Shown in pieces: positions 14,394 through 21,001 of a stretch of 23,198 bases of DNA (positions are counted from its first letter, which is position 1; every line of letters begins with the position of its first letter). The translations under genes and the position numbers were made by a program. Source of the DNA: Streptosporangiaceae bacterium (GTDB taxonomy: Bacteria > Actinomycetota > Actinomycetes > Streptosporangiales > Streptosporangiaceae); assembly GCA_030045175.1 (NCBI GenBank), contig JASIBM010000100.1, forward strand, positions 1 to 23,198. Direction: 5' to 3'. Under the pieces are notes generated by a model, which worked only from the letters and a program-made list of their open reading frames with translations, searched no databases and was not told the DNA's origin.

Positions 14394-14402
14394 TTTGACA
14401 TT
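14387..14402 (-). repeat. Perfect 8-bp tandem repeat across the decarboxylase start codon
   Basis: On the minus strand AATGTCAAAATGTCAA consists of two copies of AATGTCAA. Each contains an ATG, 8 nt apart and therefore in different frames. The downstream one (14393) opens the decarboxylase. The upstream one (14401) would read only six codons (MSKCQQ) before a TAA that overlaps the decarboxylase frame. GGAG and AGGA elements lie upstream of both. Confidence 0.6.
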
Positions 14403-14633
14403 TCCTGATCTCCGGTGATTCACGCGATACTGCCCGGTGCTTGATGCCTCGTCGGCCAGCAGGAGATTCCCCCGGCACCCGTTGGCACGCCACCCACAGC
14501 GGGTGATACCGAGCGCGCGGCTGCGCGCGACGGGCCGTACAGTGAAGTGAGGCGATGGGGCCCGTCTGGTGAGACCGCCTGGATGGCTGATGGCTCCTGT
14601 GAACCGCGCACGCGGCAAGGGCAGGAGCATGTG
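14394..14633. other. 240-bp divergent intergenic region
   Basis: This separates the decarboxylase (minus) from the MutS-like operon (plus). It holds GC-rich alternating stretches around 14511-14532 (GCGCGCGGCTGCGCGCG) that can form a short hairpin, and the MutS-like ribosome binding site AGGAG (14623-14627). Both promoters must lie here, but I see no convincing -35/-10 pair. Confidence 0.4.
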
Positions 14634-16223
14634 ATGGCTGACCAGCGCTCCGCGGATCCGCCGGACCAGGCGGCGGCGGAACGGCCGTTCCGATTCGACG
14701 GTCTGCTTGCGCAAGAGCCAGCAGACGGGCTGGTCCGCCCTAGGGCGGACCAGCAAACGCTGACCGACCTGCGCCTGGATCAGGTCATCGGCGCCGTCGC
14801 TGGCAGCTGGGAGGAACGCGATCTCGTGATCGCGCTGCTCGGCGAGCAGGTCCACGACGTCGCCGCGCTGCGGTACCGGCATGAGGTCTTCCGCGACATG
14901 GAAGACCCCGTCCTGTTCGAGGCGATCAAGGCATTTTCCGGCCAGATGCGCGAGGTGCGCAGGCACCTGGACCAGATGAGCAAGATGCGATCGGTCCAGC
15001 AGCAGCAGGGCTGGTTCCTGGACGCGGCGGCGATCTTCTGCGACGCCGTCCGGTCGCTCGGCACGAGCCTGGCCGGCCGGCCGCTCACCTCGCGCGCGCT
15101 GCGGGCATTCCGCGACTACCTGGCCGGCTATCTTGCCTCGGCACGGTTCGCCGGGCTCGCCGCCGACACCGCGGGCCGCAAGAATGACCTGGCCCGGGTA
15201 ACGTACCTGGTCCGGATCAAGGGCCTGCGGGTCGAGGTCAGCAGGTACGAAGGCGAGGCGGACTATAGCGCCGAGATCGAGCAGGCTTTCGCGCGCTTCC
15301 GGCAGGGCGCGGTGAAGGACTACCAGGTCAAGTACCGGGGCTGGCCGAGCATGAACCACGTGGGCGCGCAGATCCTGGAGCTGGTGGCGCGGCTGTTCAC
15401 CGACGAGTTCTCCGCCCTGGAGGAATTCTGCCGCCGCCACGCCGACTTCGTGGCCCACGAGATACGCCAGTTCGCTCGGGAAATCCAGTTCTACCTGGCG
15501 TACCTGGACTACATAGCGCCAATGCGAGCGGCTGGCCTGCACTTTTGCCTTCCTGAGCTGACGGCCGAGTCGAAGGACGTCTTCGCGCGCGACACCTTCG
15601 ACCTGGCGCTTGCCGCCAGGCTGGTCTTCGCGGGCACCCCGGTCGTGGTCAATGACTTCGAACTGCGTGATCCCCAGCGCGTCTTCGTCGTCTCGGGCCC
15701 CAACCAGGGCGGGAAGACCACGTTCGCGCGAACGTTCGGCCAGCTGCACCATCTGGCCGCCACCGGCTGCCCGGTTCCTGGCAGCTCTGCCCGGATCTAC
15801 CTGTGCGACCAGGTCTTCACCCACTTCGAGCGGGAGGAGGACATCGCCGACCTGACCGGGAAGCTGGAGGACGACCTACTGCGGATCCAGAAGATCCTGC
15901 TGGCGGCGACGCCTCGCAGCGTCGTCATCATGAACGAGATCTTCACGTCCACGACGCTCAGCGACGCGCGGTTCCTCGGCCAGAAGGTCCTTGAGAAGAT
16001 CGTCGGGCTGGACCTGCTCTGCGTCTACGTGACCTTCATCGACGAGCTGGCGTCCTTCGCGGACACCGTGGTCAGCATGGTCGCCGCCATCGTCCCAGGT
16101 AACCCCGCTCAGCGGACCTACAAGGTAGTCGCAAGGCCGGCGGACGGCTTGGCCTACGCGCTCGCCATCGCCGACAAGCACCGGGTCACCTATGCGCAGC
16201 TACGGGGACGGATCACGTCATGA
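14634..16223 (+). CDS. MutS-like ATPase (first of a paralogous pair)
   Basis: The gene encodes 529 aa from ATG 14634, 6 nt after AGGAG. The C-terminal part is a MutS-type ABC ATPase: Walker A GPNQGGKTTFAR (residues about 355-366), then a Q-loop-like QVFTHFEREEDIAD, an LEDDLLRIQKIL helix, and a Walker B-like VVIMNEIFTSTT. In the last motif the first acidic residue is Asn434, next to Glu435. It ends with a switch region (LLCVYVTFIDELASF). The N-terminal 300 residues are helical, like the MutS core/lever domains. No mismatch-recognition domain or Phe-x-Glu motif is seen, so this is not classical mismatch repair. Genes of this type in actinobacteria and Bacteroides are poorly characterised. It overlaps the next gene by 4 bp (ATGA). 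A perfect 24-bp palindrome lies inside its 5' region. Confidence 0.85.
   Translation: MADQRSADPPDQAAAERPFRFDGLLAQEPADGLVRPRADQQTLTDLRLDQVIGAVAGSWEERDLVIALLGEQVHDVAALRYRHEVFRDMEDPVLFEAIKAFSGQMREVRRHLDQMSKMRSVQQQQGWFLDAAAIFCDAVRSLGTSLAGRPLTSRALRAFRDYLAGYLASARFAGLAADTAGRKNDLARVTYLVRIKGLRVEVSRYEGEADYSAEIEQAFARFRQGAVKDYQVKYRGWPSMNHVGAQILELVARLFTDEFSALEEFCRRHADFVAHEIRQFAREIQFYLAYLDYIAPMRAAGLHFCLPELTAESKDVFARDTFDLALAARLVFAGTPVVVNDFELRDPQRVFVVSGPNQGGKTTFARTFGQLHHLAATGCPVPGSSARIYLCDQVFTHFEREEDIADLTGKLEDDLLRIQKILLAATPRSVVIMNEIFTSTTLSDARFLGQKVLEKIVGLDLLCVYVTFIDELASFADTVVSMVAAIVPGNPAQRTYKVVARPADGLAYALAIADKHRVTYAQLRGRITS
14730..14753. repeat. Perfect 24-bp palindrome inside the first MutS-like gene
   Basis: The half-site CTGGTCCGCCCT (14730-14741) is followed directly by its exact complement AGGGCGGACCAG (14742-14753), about 100 bp into the coding sequence. 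Just before it are a second inverted repeat, GTCTGC/GCAGAC (14701-14706 and 14721-14726), and the palindrome TTGCGCAA (14707-14714). The palindrome encodes part of GLVRPRADQQ in a poorly conserved N-terminal segment. Confidence 0.85.
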
Positions 16224-17758
16224 AGGCGCACCTGCTGCATCAGCACGAGGACTTCGACTTCGCCATCCCGCTGCCCGCCCACGCGGCCGACCTGACCGGC
16301 GACCTGGAGCTCGCCACGCTGCTCGGCGCGATGGCGGCCGGAGACAAGTTCCTCCGCGAGGTGTGTGAGAGGGTGCTGCTGACCAGCCTCACCGATCCCG
16401 CGGCGATCCGCTACCGCCAGCGCGTCCTGGCTGACTGCCTGGCCCATCCCGACATCGTGCGCCAGATATACGACATCGCCGTCGGCGCGCTCCAAGACAA
16501 GCGCGGCGTGTGGGGCTTCTTGTCTGCGCAGAGCCCCTCGGTGATCCTCTCCGGTGCGGTGAGCCAGCTTGAGGTGCTGATCGCCAGGCTCAGGCAGCTA
16601 CGGCACCTCGCCGATGCCCACGCGAGCAAGTTCAGCTCCGACGGGTTCACGACGTTCTTCGCCGCCGTGCGGCGGGAGATGGACGACGACTACTTCGCGG
16701 CGCTGGCCGGGCACCTGAAGCAGCTGAGGTTCGCCGACGGCGAGCCGCTGAGCGCGCGGCTCAGCCGAGACAATAGCGGCATCGGCTACGTGCTCCGCTC
16801 GGGCAGTGCCCGCCGGAGCTGGCGGGAGCGGATCGGGATCGCGCCCCGCACCGTCTACTCCTTCACGATCCCGCCGCGCGACGAGGCCGGGGCCCAGGCG
16901 CTGTCGGACATGGTGACCCGCGGGATCAACCTCGTGGCCAACGCGGCGGCACAGTCTTCTGATCACATCTCCAGCTATTTCATGATGCTGCGCGCCGAGC
17001 TGGCGTTCTACCTCGGTTGCCTCAACCTGCATGGCAAGCTGGCGGCCAGCGGCCGGCCGCTGACGTTTCCCGAGCCCGCGCCGTGGGATGCACGGGACCT
17101 GCGCTGCACCGACCTGCGGGACGTTAGCCTGTGCCTGCACATCGATCACGTCGTCGGCAACGACGCCGACGCCGGCGGCGCCCGGCTGGTGATCATCACG
17201 GGCGCCAACTCCGGCGGCAAGTCCACGTTCCTGCGCAGCGTCGGCCTCGCGCAGCTCATGATGCAAGCAGGGATGTTCGTGGCGGCCAGCGACTTTGAGG
17301 CCAGCGTCTGCCGCGCGATATTCACCCACTTCATCCGTGAGGAAGATCCCGACCTGGTCAGCGGGCGGCTCGACGAGGAACTGGCCAGGATGAGCGCCAT
17401 CGCCGACCAGGTCAGCGCGGGCTGCCTCGTGCTCTTCAACGAGTCGTTCGCTGCGACCAACGAACGGGAAGGATCCGAGATCGGCAGGCAGGTCGTGACC
17501 GCGCTGCTTGAGGCCGACGTCGGGGTCATGTTCGTCACCCACAACTACGACCTCGCAGAGAGCTTCCGCCGCCAGGCAACGCACCCGGCGCTCTTCCTCC
17601 GGGCGCCCAGGCAGCCCGGGGGGCGCCGCGACTTCAAGCTCATCGTCGCCGAGCCACTCCCGACCAGTTTCGGCGCCGACATCTATCAGCGCATCGGCGG
17701 GTGGCTCGGCGAAGGAAACCGGGCCGACGAGCCCGTCAGCGAGCGTCCGCCCCGCTGA
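16220..17758 (+). CDS. MutS-like ATPase (second of a paralogous pair)
   Basis: This 512-aa protein starts at the ATGA overlap with the first MutS-like gene. The layout is the same: a helical N-terminal half with AIRYRQRVLADCLAHPDIV (compare ALRYRHEVFRDMEDPVLFE in the partner), then the ATPase with Walker A GANSGGKSTFLRS (residues about 328-340), AIFTHFIREEDPDLVSGRL, and Walker B-like CLVLFNESFAATNEREG. Asn407-Glu408 take the place of Asp-Glu. The switch is VMFVTHNYDLAESF, and the C-terminal FKLIVAEPLPTSFG-type strand is typical of this MutS-like group. There is no mismatch-binding domain. The tight coupling and matching architecture suggest a heterodimer with two composite ATP sites (inference from MutS family dimers). 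The 3' end overlaps the convergent dynamin-like gene by 23 bp. Confidence 0.85.
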   Translation: MKAHLLHQHEDFDFAIPLPAHAADLTGDLELATLLGAMAAGDKFLREVCERVLLTSLTDPAAIRYRQRVLADCLAHPDIVRQIYDIAVGALQDKRGVWGFLSAQSPSVILSGAVSQLEVLIARLRQLRHLADAHASKFSSDGFTTFFAAVRREMDDDYFAALAGHLKQLRFADGEPLSARLSRDNSGIGYVLRSGSARRSWRERIGIAPRTVYSFTIPPRDEAGAQALSDMVTRGINLVANAAAQSSDHISSYFMMLRAELAFYLGCLNLHGKLAASGRPLTFPEPAPWDARDLRCTDLRDVSLCLHIDHVVGNDADAGGARLVIITGANSGGKSTFLRSVGLAQLMMQAGMFVAASDFEASVCRAIFTHFIREEDPDLVSGRLDEELARMSAIADQVSAGCLVLFNESFAATNEREGSEIGRQVVTALLEADVGVMFVTHNYDLAESFRRQATHPALFLRAPRQPGGRRDFKLIVAEPLPTSFGADIYQRIGGWLGEGNRADEPVSERPPR

Positions 17759-19496
17759 CCTCGCTGGCAGCGGGCGACGTCCCGGCGGCGAGCGGGATGT
17801 CCAGCGCGGCGAGCAGGCTGTCGAGCGCCGCCAGGCGGCGCGCCAGTTGCTCGTCGGCGGCCGCTACCTCTCCGGCCGTCGCGCTTCGCAGCGCGGCGGC
17901 GTCCGCGAGCGCCTTCTCAAGCCGGCCGGTTCCCTCCAGGTATCGCGCGTCGATGGCGCGCGCGAGTCGCCTGCCTGCCTCGGCAAGCCGGTACTGCAGG
18001 TCCGCGCGAGCCCGGCCGATTTGCCTTGGCACCAGGTCAGCGAGCTCGCGGCGGAGGTGCTCCCTGGCGCGCCTGCGCCCCGCCTCACCAGGCAGGTGCC
18101 GCCGGATCGCGCCGGCCAGCAGCTCGGTCTGGCCTGGATGCTCAGCCACCTGGTAGAAGAACCTCGCGCCTGGCGCGAGATGCCGGCCAGGCGTCACGAC
18201 GGCGAGGTCCAGGCCGAGCAGGTCGGCTGCCGCCTGGCGGACGGCATCGAGCTCGGCGCGCAGCGTGCTTGTGACTCGCTCGTCCAGTCGCGACAGCCCG
18301 GCTTCCAGCTTCCCGGCCCATTCGGTGCGCCATGCCTGCGCCTGTGCGACCGCCAGTTCCGCCAGCTTCGCGTGGCCAGCGCGCTCGATCTCGGCAGCCG
18401 GCGACGAGCTCAGCGCTCCGTCGAGCAACGTCGCGACCTGCTGGCCGACGAGACGCGCCCGCTCGCGCCCGGCTCGTTCCGCGGCCTCGTTCATGGCCGC
18501 GAGCATGCGCCCGCACTCCGCCGCTGCCAGGTCGGCGGCGTCCGGGCGGCCATCTCGCACGGCAGCGAGCCGCGCGGCGAACGCCTGCACCCGCGCTGAA
18601 GCCTGCGCACCGCGCATCTCGGCCGCCCGCCGCGCCAGGGTCACCTCGTCCCTTAGCGAGCTGGCGATCCGCCTCGCGTGCCCTCGGACCGACCGGCGCA
18701 GGTCGCTGTCCCCGGCGCGATCAAGGTACGCGCCGAGGTCAGCGGCGAACTCACCGAATCCGGCATCCGCCGATCCGGCCAGGGCGGCCCGCGCCGACAG
18801 CGGGTAGATCCGGATGGCGCGCCCGGCGGCTGCGCCGACCACCTGCCCCGTGAAGGCGAGAACCTCGGCTAGCTCCGATCCGTCAAGATGATCCGCCTTG
18901 TTCAAGACGACGAACATCTCGGCCGACAGCCCGGCCACCTTCGCGATCAGCTCGCGCTCACTGCCCGAGACGGGCGGGTCGGCGGTGAGCACGAACACCG
19001 CCGCGTCCATGGTCGCGAGCGCCGACTCGGCCTCGATCGTGTTGTGCCCGTGGACCGAGCCGGTCCCCGGCGTGTCCACCAGCTCCACGCCGCGCTCGAG
19101 CAGCGCCGCGTCCGTCAGCACGGTGACGGCTCGCAGGCGGCGGCGATTGCCAGGATTGCCTCGCTCGGTCACCAGGTCATCAAGCGCGCCGACGGGGTAC
19201 TCCTGCGACCTGCCATCGGCGAAGTCCGCGGTGACCACCTCGCGTGGACCGTACCGGACCGTCGTGGCGAGCGCGGTGAGCGGCAGCACTCCCGTCGGCA
19301 GGATGGGGCTGCCGAGCAGGGCGTTCACCAGCGTGCTCTTGCCCCGCTTCGCCTCGCCGGCGACGAGCACGCGCAGCCGCCTGGCGGCCAGGCGGTCACG
19401 GAGACCGGTTATCGCCTCGCGGTCCTGCTCAGAGCCGAGCGCGGACAACTCGCTCAGCGCCACGGCCAGCGGGTCGGCTTGATCGAACGCGCTCAT
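17736..19496 (-). CDS. Dynamin-like GTPase
   Basis: The gene encodes 586 aa from ATG 19496, about 5 nt after GGGAGG. The GTPase motifs are G1 GEAKRGKST (residues 47-55), a G2 Thr within LPLTALATTVRYG, G3 DTPGTGS (141-147) and G4 NKAD (199-202). The remaining 350 residues are mostly Ala/Arg/Glu-rich helices, as expected for the neck/trunk of a bacterial dynamin-like protein. A hydrophobic stretch around ALDSLLAALDIPLAAGT at the C-terminus is weak for a membrane paddle. Bacterial dynamin-like proteins act at the inner membrane, for example in sporulation septation, membrane stress or phage resistance, and the specific role here is unknown. It lies 80 bp after the MshC/CysRS-like gene on the same strand, probably one transcript. 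The palindrome at 19507-19519 abuts its ribosome binding site. Confidence 0.85.
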   Translation of the reverse strand: MSAFDQADPLAVALSELSALGSEQDREAITGLRDRLAARRLRVLVAGEAKRGKSTLVNALLGSPILPTGVLPLTALATTVRYGPREVVTADFADGRSQEYPVGALDDLVTERGNPGNRRRLRAVTVLTDAALLERGVELVDTPGTGSVHGHNTIEAESALATMDAAVFVLTADPPVSGSERELIAKVAGLSAEMFVVLNKADHLDGSELAEVLAFTGQVVGAAAGRAIRIYPLSARAALAGSADAGFGEFAADLGAYLDRAGDSDLRRSVRGHARRIASSLRDEVTLARRAAEMRGAQASARVQAFAARLAAVRDGRPDAADLAAAECGRMLAAMNEAAERAGRERARLVGQQVATLLDGALSSSPAAEIERAGHAKLAELAVAQAQAWRTEWAGKLEAGLSRLDERVTSTLRAELDAVRQAAADLLGLDLAVVTPGRHLAPGARFFYQVAEHPGQTELLAGAIRRHLPGEAGRRRAREHLRRELADLVPRQIGRARADLQYRLAEAGRRLARAIDARYLEGTGRLEKALADAAALRSATAGEVAAADEQLARRLAALDSLLAALDIPLAAGTSPAASEVSGADAR

Positions 19497-19506
19497 GCGG
19501 CCTCCC

Positions 19507-19519
19507 ACCTGTTACAGGT
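19507..19519. promoter_or_regulatory. Palindrome ACCTGT-T-ACAGGT next to the dynamin-like ribosome binding site
   Basis: ACCTGTTACAGGT, a perfect odd palindrome flanked by CC-N and N-GG, lies 10-23 nt upstream of the ATG at 19496 and touches the GGGAGG site. Its position fits an operator or a translational control hairpin; the arms are short for a terminator. Confidence 0.35.
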
Positions 19520-19576
19520 AGGAACCATTGGCGGCAGCGCCGCGGTTTACCGGCGGGTCCCTCCGCCGTCTTGAGC

Positions 19577-20512
19577 TTACCGGCCCGGCGGCTGGCCGGC
19601 CGAGCTAGGCGCGTCCCGCAGGCCACCGGGCCGCCCGATCGCTCGTGCCAGGTCCAGCCCTAGCACGCGGTCCGCGTACGCGAAGGCCTCGAACTTGGCG
19701 CCCGCCGCCACCTCCTCGCTACCCGCCAGCCCGCCCATGAGCTCGACGATCGCCGCGCTGTCAAGCCGGTCAAAGCGCTCGCGGATCATCGCCTTGATCC
19801 CTGACGGCACTGGCCTGGAGGGGAACTCCGCCCATCCGGCCACCAGGTTCCGCCACCGCTCAAGCGTCTGGCGCGCGGCGTCCAAGGTCCCCGCCGTGAC
19901 ATCGGACGGCTGCGGGTGCATGACGGCCATCAGCGCGAGCCTGACGGCCAGCGGATCGGTTCCTTCCCCCGGCCGGTCCCGCGCCATCAGCGCGTCACCA
20001 CCAGCCACGCCACCAAGGCCCGCCACGCCGCCAAGGCCCGCCACGCCACCAAGGCCCGCCACGCCACCAAGGCGCGCCACGCCACCAAGGCCCGCCACGC
20101 CGCCAAGGCGCGCCGCGCCTACCGCGGTGGACATGCCCGTGGGCACCGGATCCTGGCGCGCATCCGGGCCGACCACGTGCACGTCGGCCGGGCCGTTGAA
20201 GGGATCAGGCAGCAGGTCATGGGACAAGGCCCGCGCCGATGGCGGGTACATCGCCAGGAGCCTGGCAGCCCGCTCGGCCGCATCAAGCGACCCGGGCTCC
20301 TGGTCGCCGCCCACATACGCGGTGAACGCCTGCAGTCCGCTCAGCTCGGCCACGCGCGCGAGCAGGTCGGCGACCAGCATGACGCGCAGGGCGGTGAGGT
20401 CCGGGCCATCGCCACCGGTGACGTGGACGTGCGCGCACACCTTGATCAGGCCAGGCCGCCTCGGCCGGACCTCCCGGTATGAGCTTGCCGCAGCGTCGAG
20501 CAGGCGCAACAC
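19577..20512 (-). CDS. Degenerate MshC/cysteinyl-tRNA synthetase-like protein
   Basis: This 311-aa protein starts at GTG 20512 without a clear ribosome binding site. The N-terminus, LRLLDAAASSYREV...GLIKVCAHVHV, then DLTALRVMLVADLLARVAEL, follows the start of MshC and CysRS (LRLYDTA, VCGITPYD.THLGHA, DLLNRV). The C-terminal half, GTDPLAVRLALMAVMHPQPS followed by LDAARQTLERWRNLV, follows their helix bundle. The catalytic signatures are gone: HIGH/HLGH is replaced by DLTALR, and KMSKS reads GMSTAVG. The middle is shortened and carries six copies of a hexapeptide (G/R)LGGVA (residues about 135-170). At 311 aa it is about 100 shorter than MshC. It is therefore probably a non-catalytic paralogue, perhaps binding a ligand or partner. 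The open frame and conserved helices argue against a dead gene. It probably forms an operon with the dynamin-like gene. Confidence 0.6.
   Translation of the reverse strand: MLRLLDAAASSYREVRPRRPGLIKVCAHVHVTGGDGPDLTALRVMLVADLLARVAELSGLQAFTAYVGGDQEPGSLDAAERAARLLAMYPPSARALSHDLLPDPFNGPADVHVVGPDARQDPVPTGMSTAVGAARLGGVAGLGGVARLGGVAGLGGVAGLGGVAGLGGVAGGDALMARDRPGEGTDPLAVRLALMAVMHPQPSDVTAGTLDAARQTLERWRNLVAGWAEFPSRPVPSGIKAMIRERFDRLDSAAIVELMGGLAGSEEVAAGAKFEAFAYADRVLGLDLARAIGRPGGLRDAPSSAGQPPGR
20004..20111 (-). repeat. Six 18-bp minisatellite units, in frame
   Basis: The plus-strand unit GCCACGCC(A/G)CCAAGGC(C/G)C is repeated six times without gaps (20004, 20022, 20040, 20058, 20076, 20094). On the coding minus strand each unit gives (G/R)LGGVA. 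The length keeps the reading frame of the MshC/CysRS-like gene, so copy-number change would alter only a flexible loop. Confidence 0.9.
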
Positions 20513-21001
20513 AGATCCAGGCTAGTCAGGCTTGGCGAAACGAGTCCGAGCCCGGGGCACCGTCCCGGAACCCCAGCGTGGGGCCCGCACTGCAGCACGG
20601 TCCCGCCGGGCCCCGCCCCAGCACACGGTCCCGCCGGCCATCCCCCCCGCAGCCCGCCGTTTCGTCACCATCACCCCTTTAGTTCCGCGCGCCGCGCCGC
20701 CGCCGACCGTGTGAATGGGCCCTTCACCCGGAATGACCGGACCAATCCGCCATTCATCAGGAGATAACGATCAAGGTCGGTGACGTGAGAGAGCCAAGTG
20801 ACCAATGGGACGGCACTGGCCCGGCTGGAGCCGCGCCAGCCCGGCAGCCGCGAAGCCAGTACCCCGAATGCCCGCTTTGCCCTGCTCGGCGGGGCGCGGC
20901 GAACCACAACGTGGAGCCTTTGCTGTCGCAGGCGCAGCAGCAAGGGCCCCACGGTGCTGTAAGCCCGGTAAGGGCCCCACGCCGGGGCTCGCCCCATTGG
21001 C
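20513..21001. other. 489-bp non-coding stretch with several inverted and direct repeats
   Basis: I find no credible gene. Contents: a 14-bp direct repeat CACGGTCCCGCCGG (around 20596 and 20626); a near-palindrome GTGAATGGGCCCTTCAC (20711-20727); an AT-richer island around 20735-20775 (ATTCATCAGGAGATAACGAT) that looks like a ribosome binding site but leads to no convincing reading frame; the long hairpin at 20910-20953; and a repeated AAGGGCCCCAC (20942-20952 and 20969-20979). Confidence 0.5.
20910..20953 (-). terminator. Long stem-loop downstream of the HyfB-like gene
   Basis: The arms CGTGGAGCCTTTGCTG (20910-20925) and CAGCAAGGGCCCCACG (20938-20953) pair over 14 of 16 positions, with a 12-nt loop. 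It lies 48-92 bp past the stop of the HyfB-like gene, which reads towards it. There is no U-run, as is usual for actinobacterial hairpin terminators, so a transcription-ending or RNA-stabilising role is likely. A dispersed repeat element is the alternative. Confidence 0.5.

Noticed and set aside
14511..14532. Alternating GC stretch as a Z-DNA or terminator signal
   Set aside because: Such runs are common at this base composition. The stem is short, and it lies in a divergent promoter region where no terminator is needed.
14394..15824. Long N-terminal extension of the decarboxylase frame (total 1024 codons)
   Set aside because: The extra 477 codons are antisense to the MutS-like gene with Walker motifs. 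Homology to PDC-type enzymes begins exactly at the ATG at 14393.
17508..18599. A 363-codon plus-strand frame overlapping the dynamin-like gene
   Set aside because: It is antisense to clear G1/G3/G4 GTPase motifs and has low-complexity composition.
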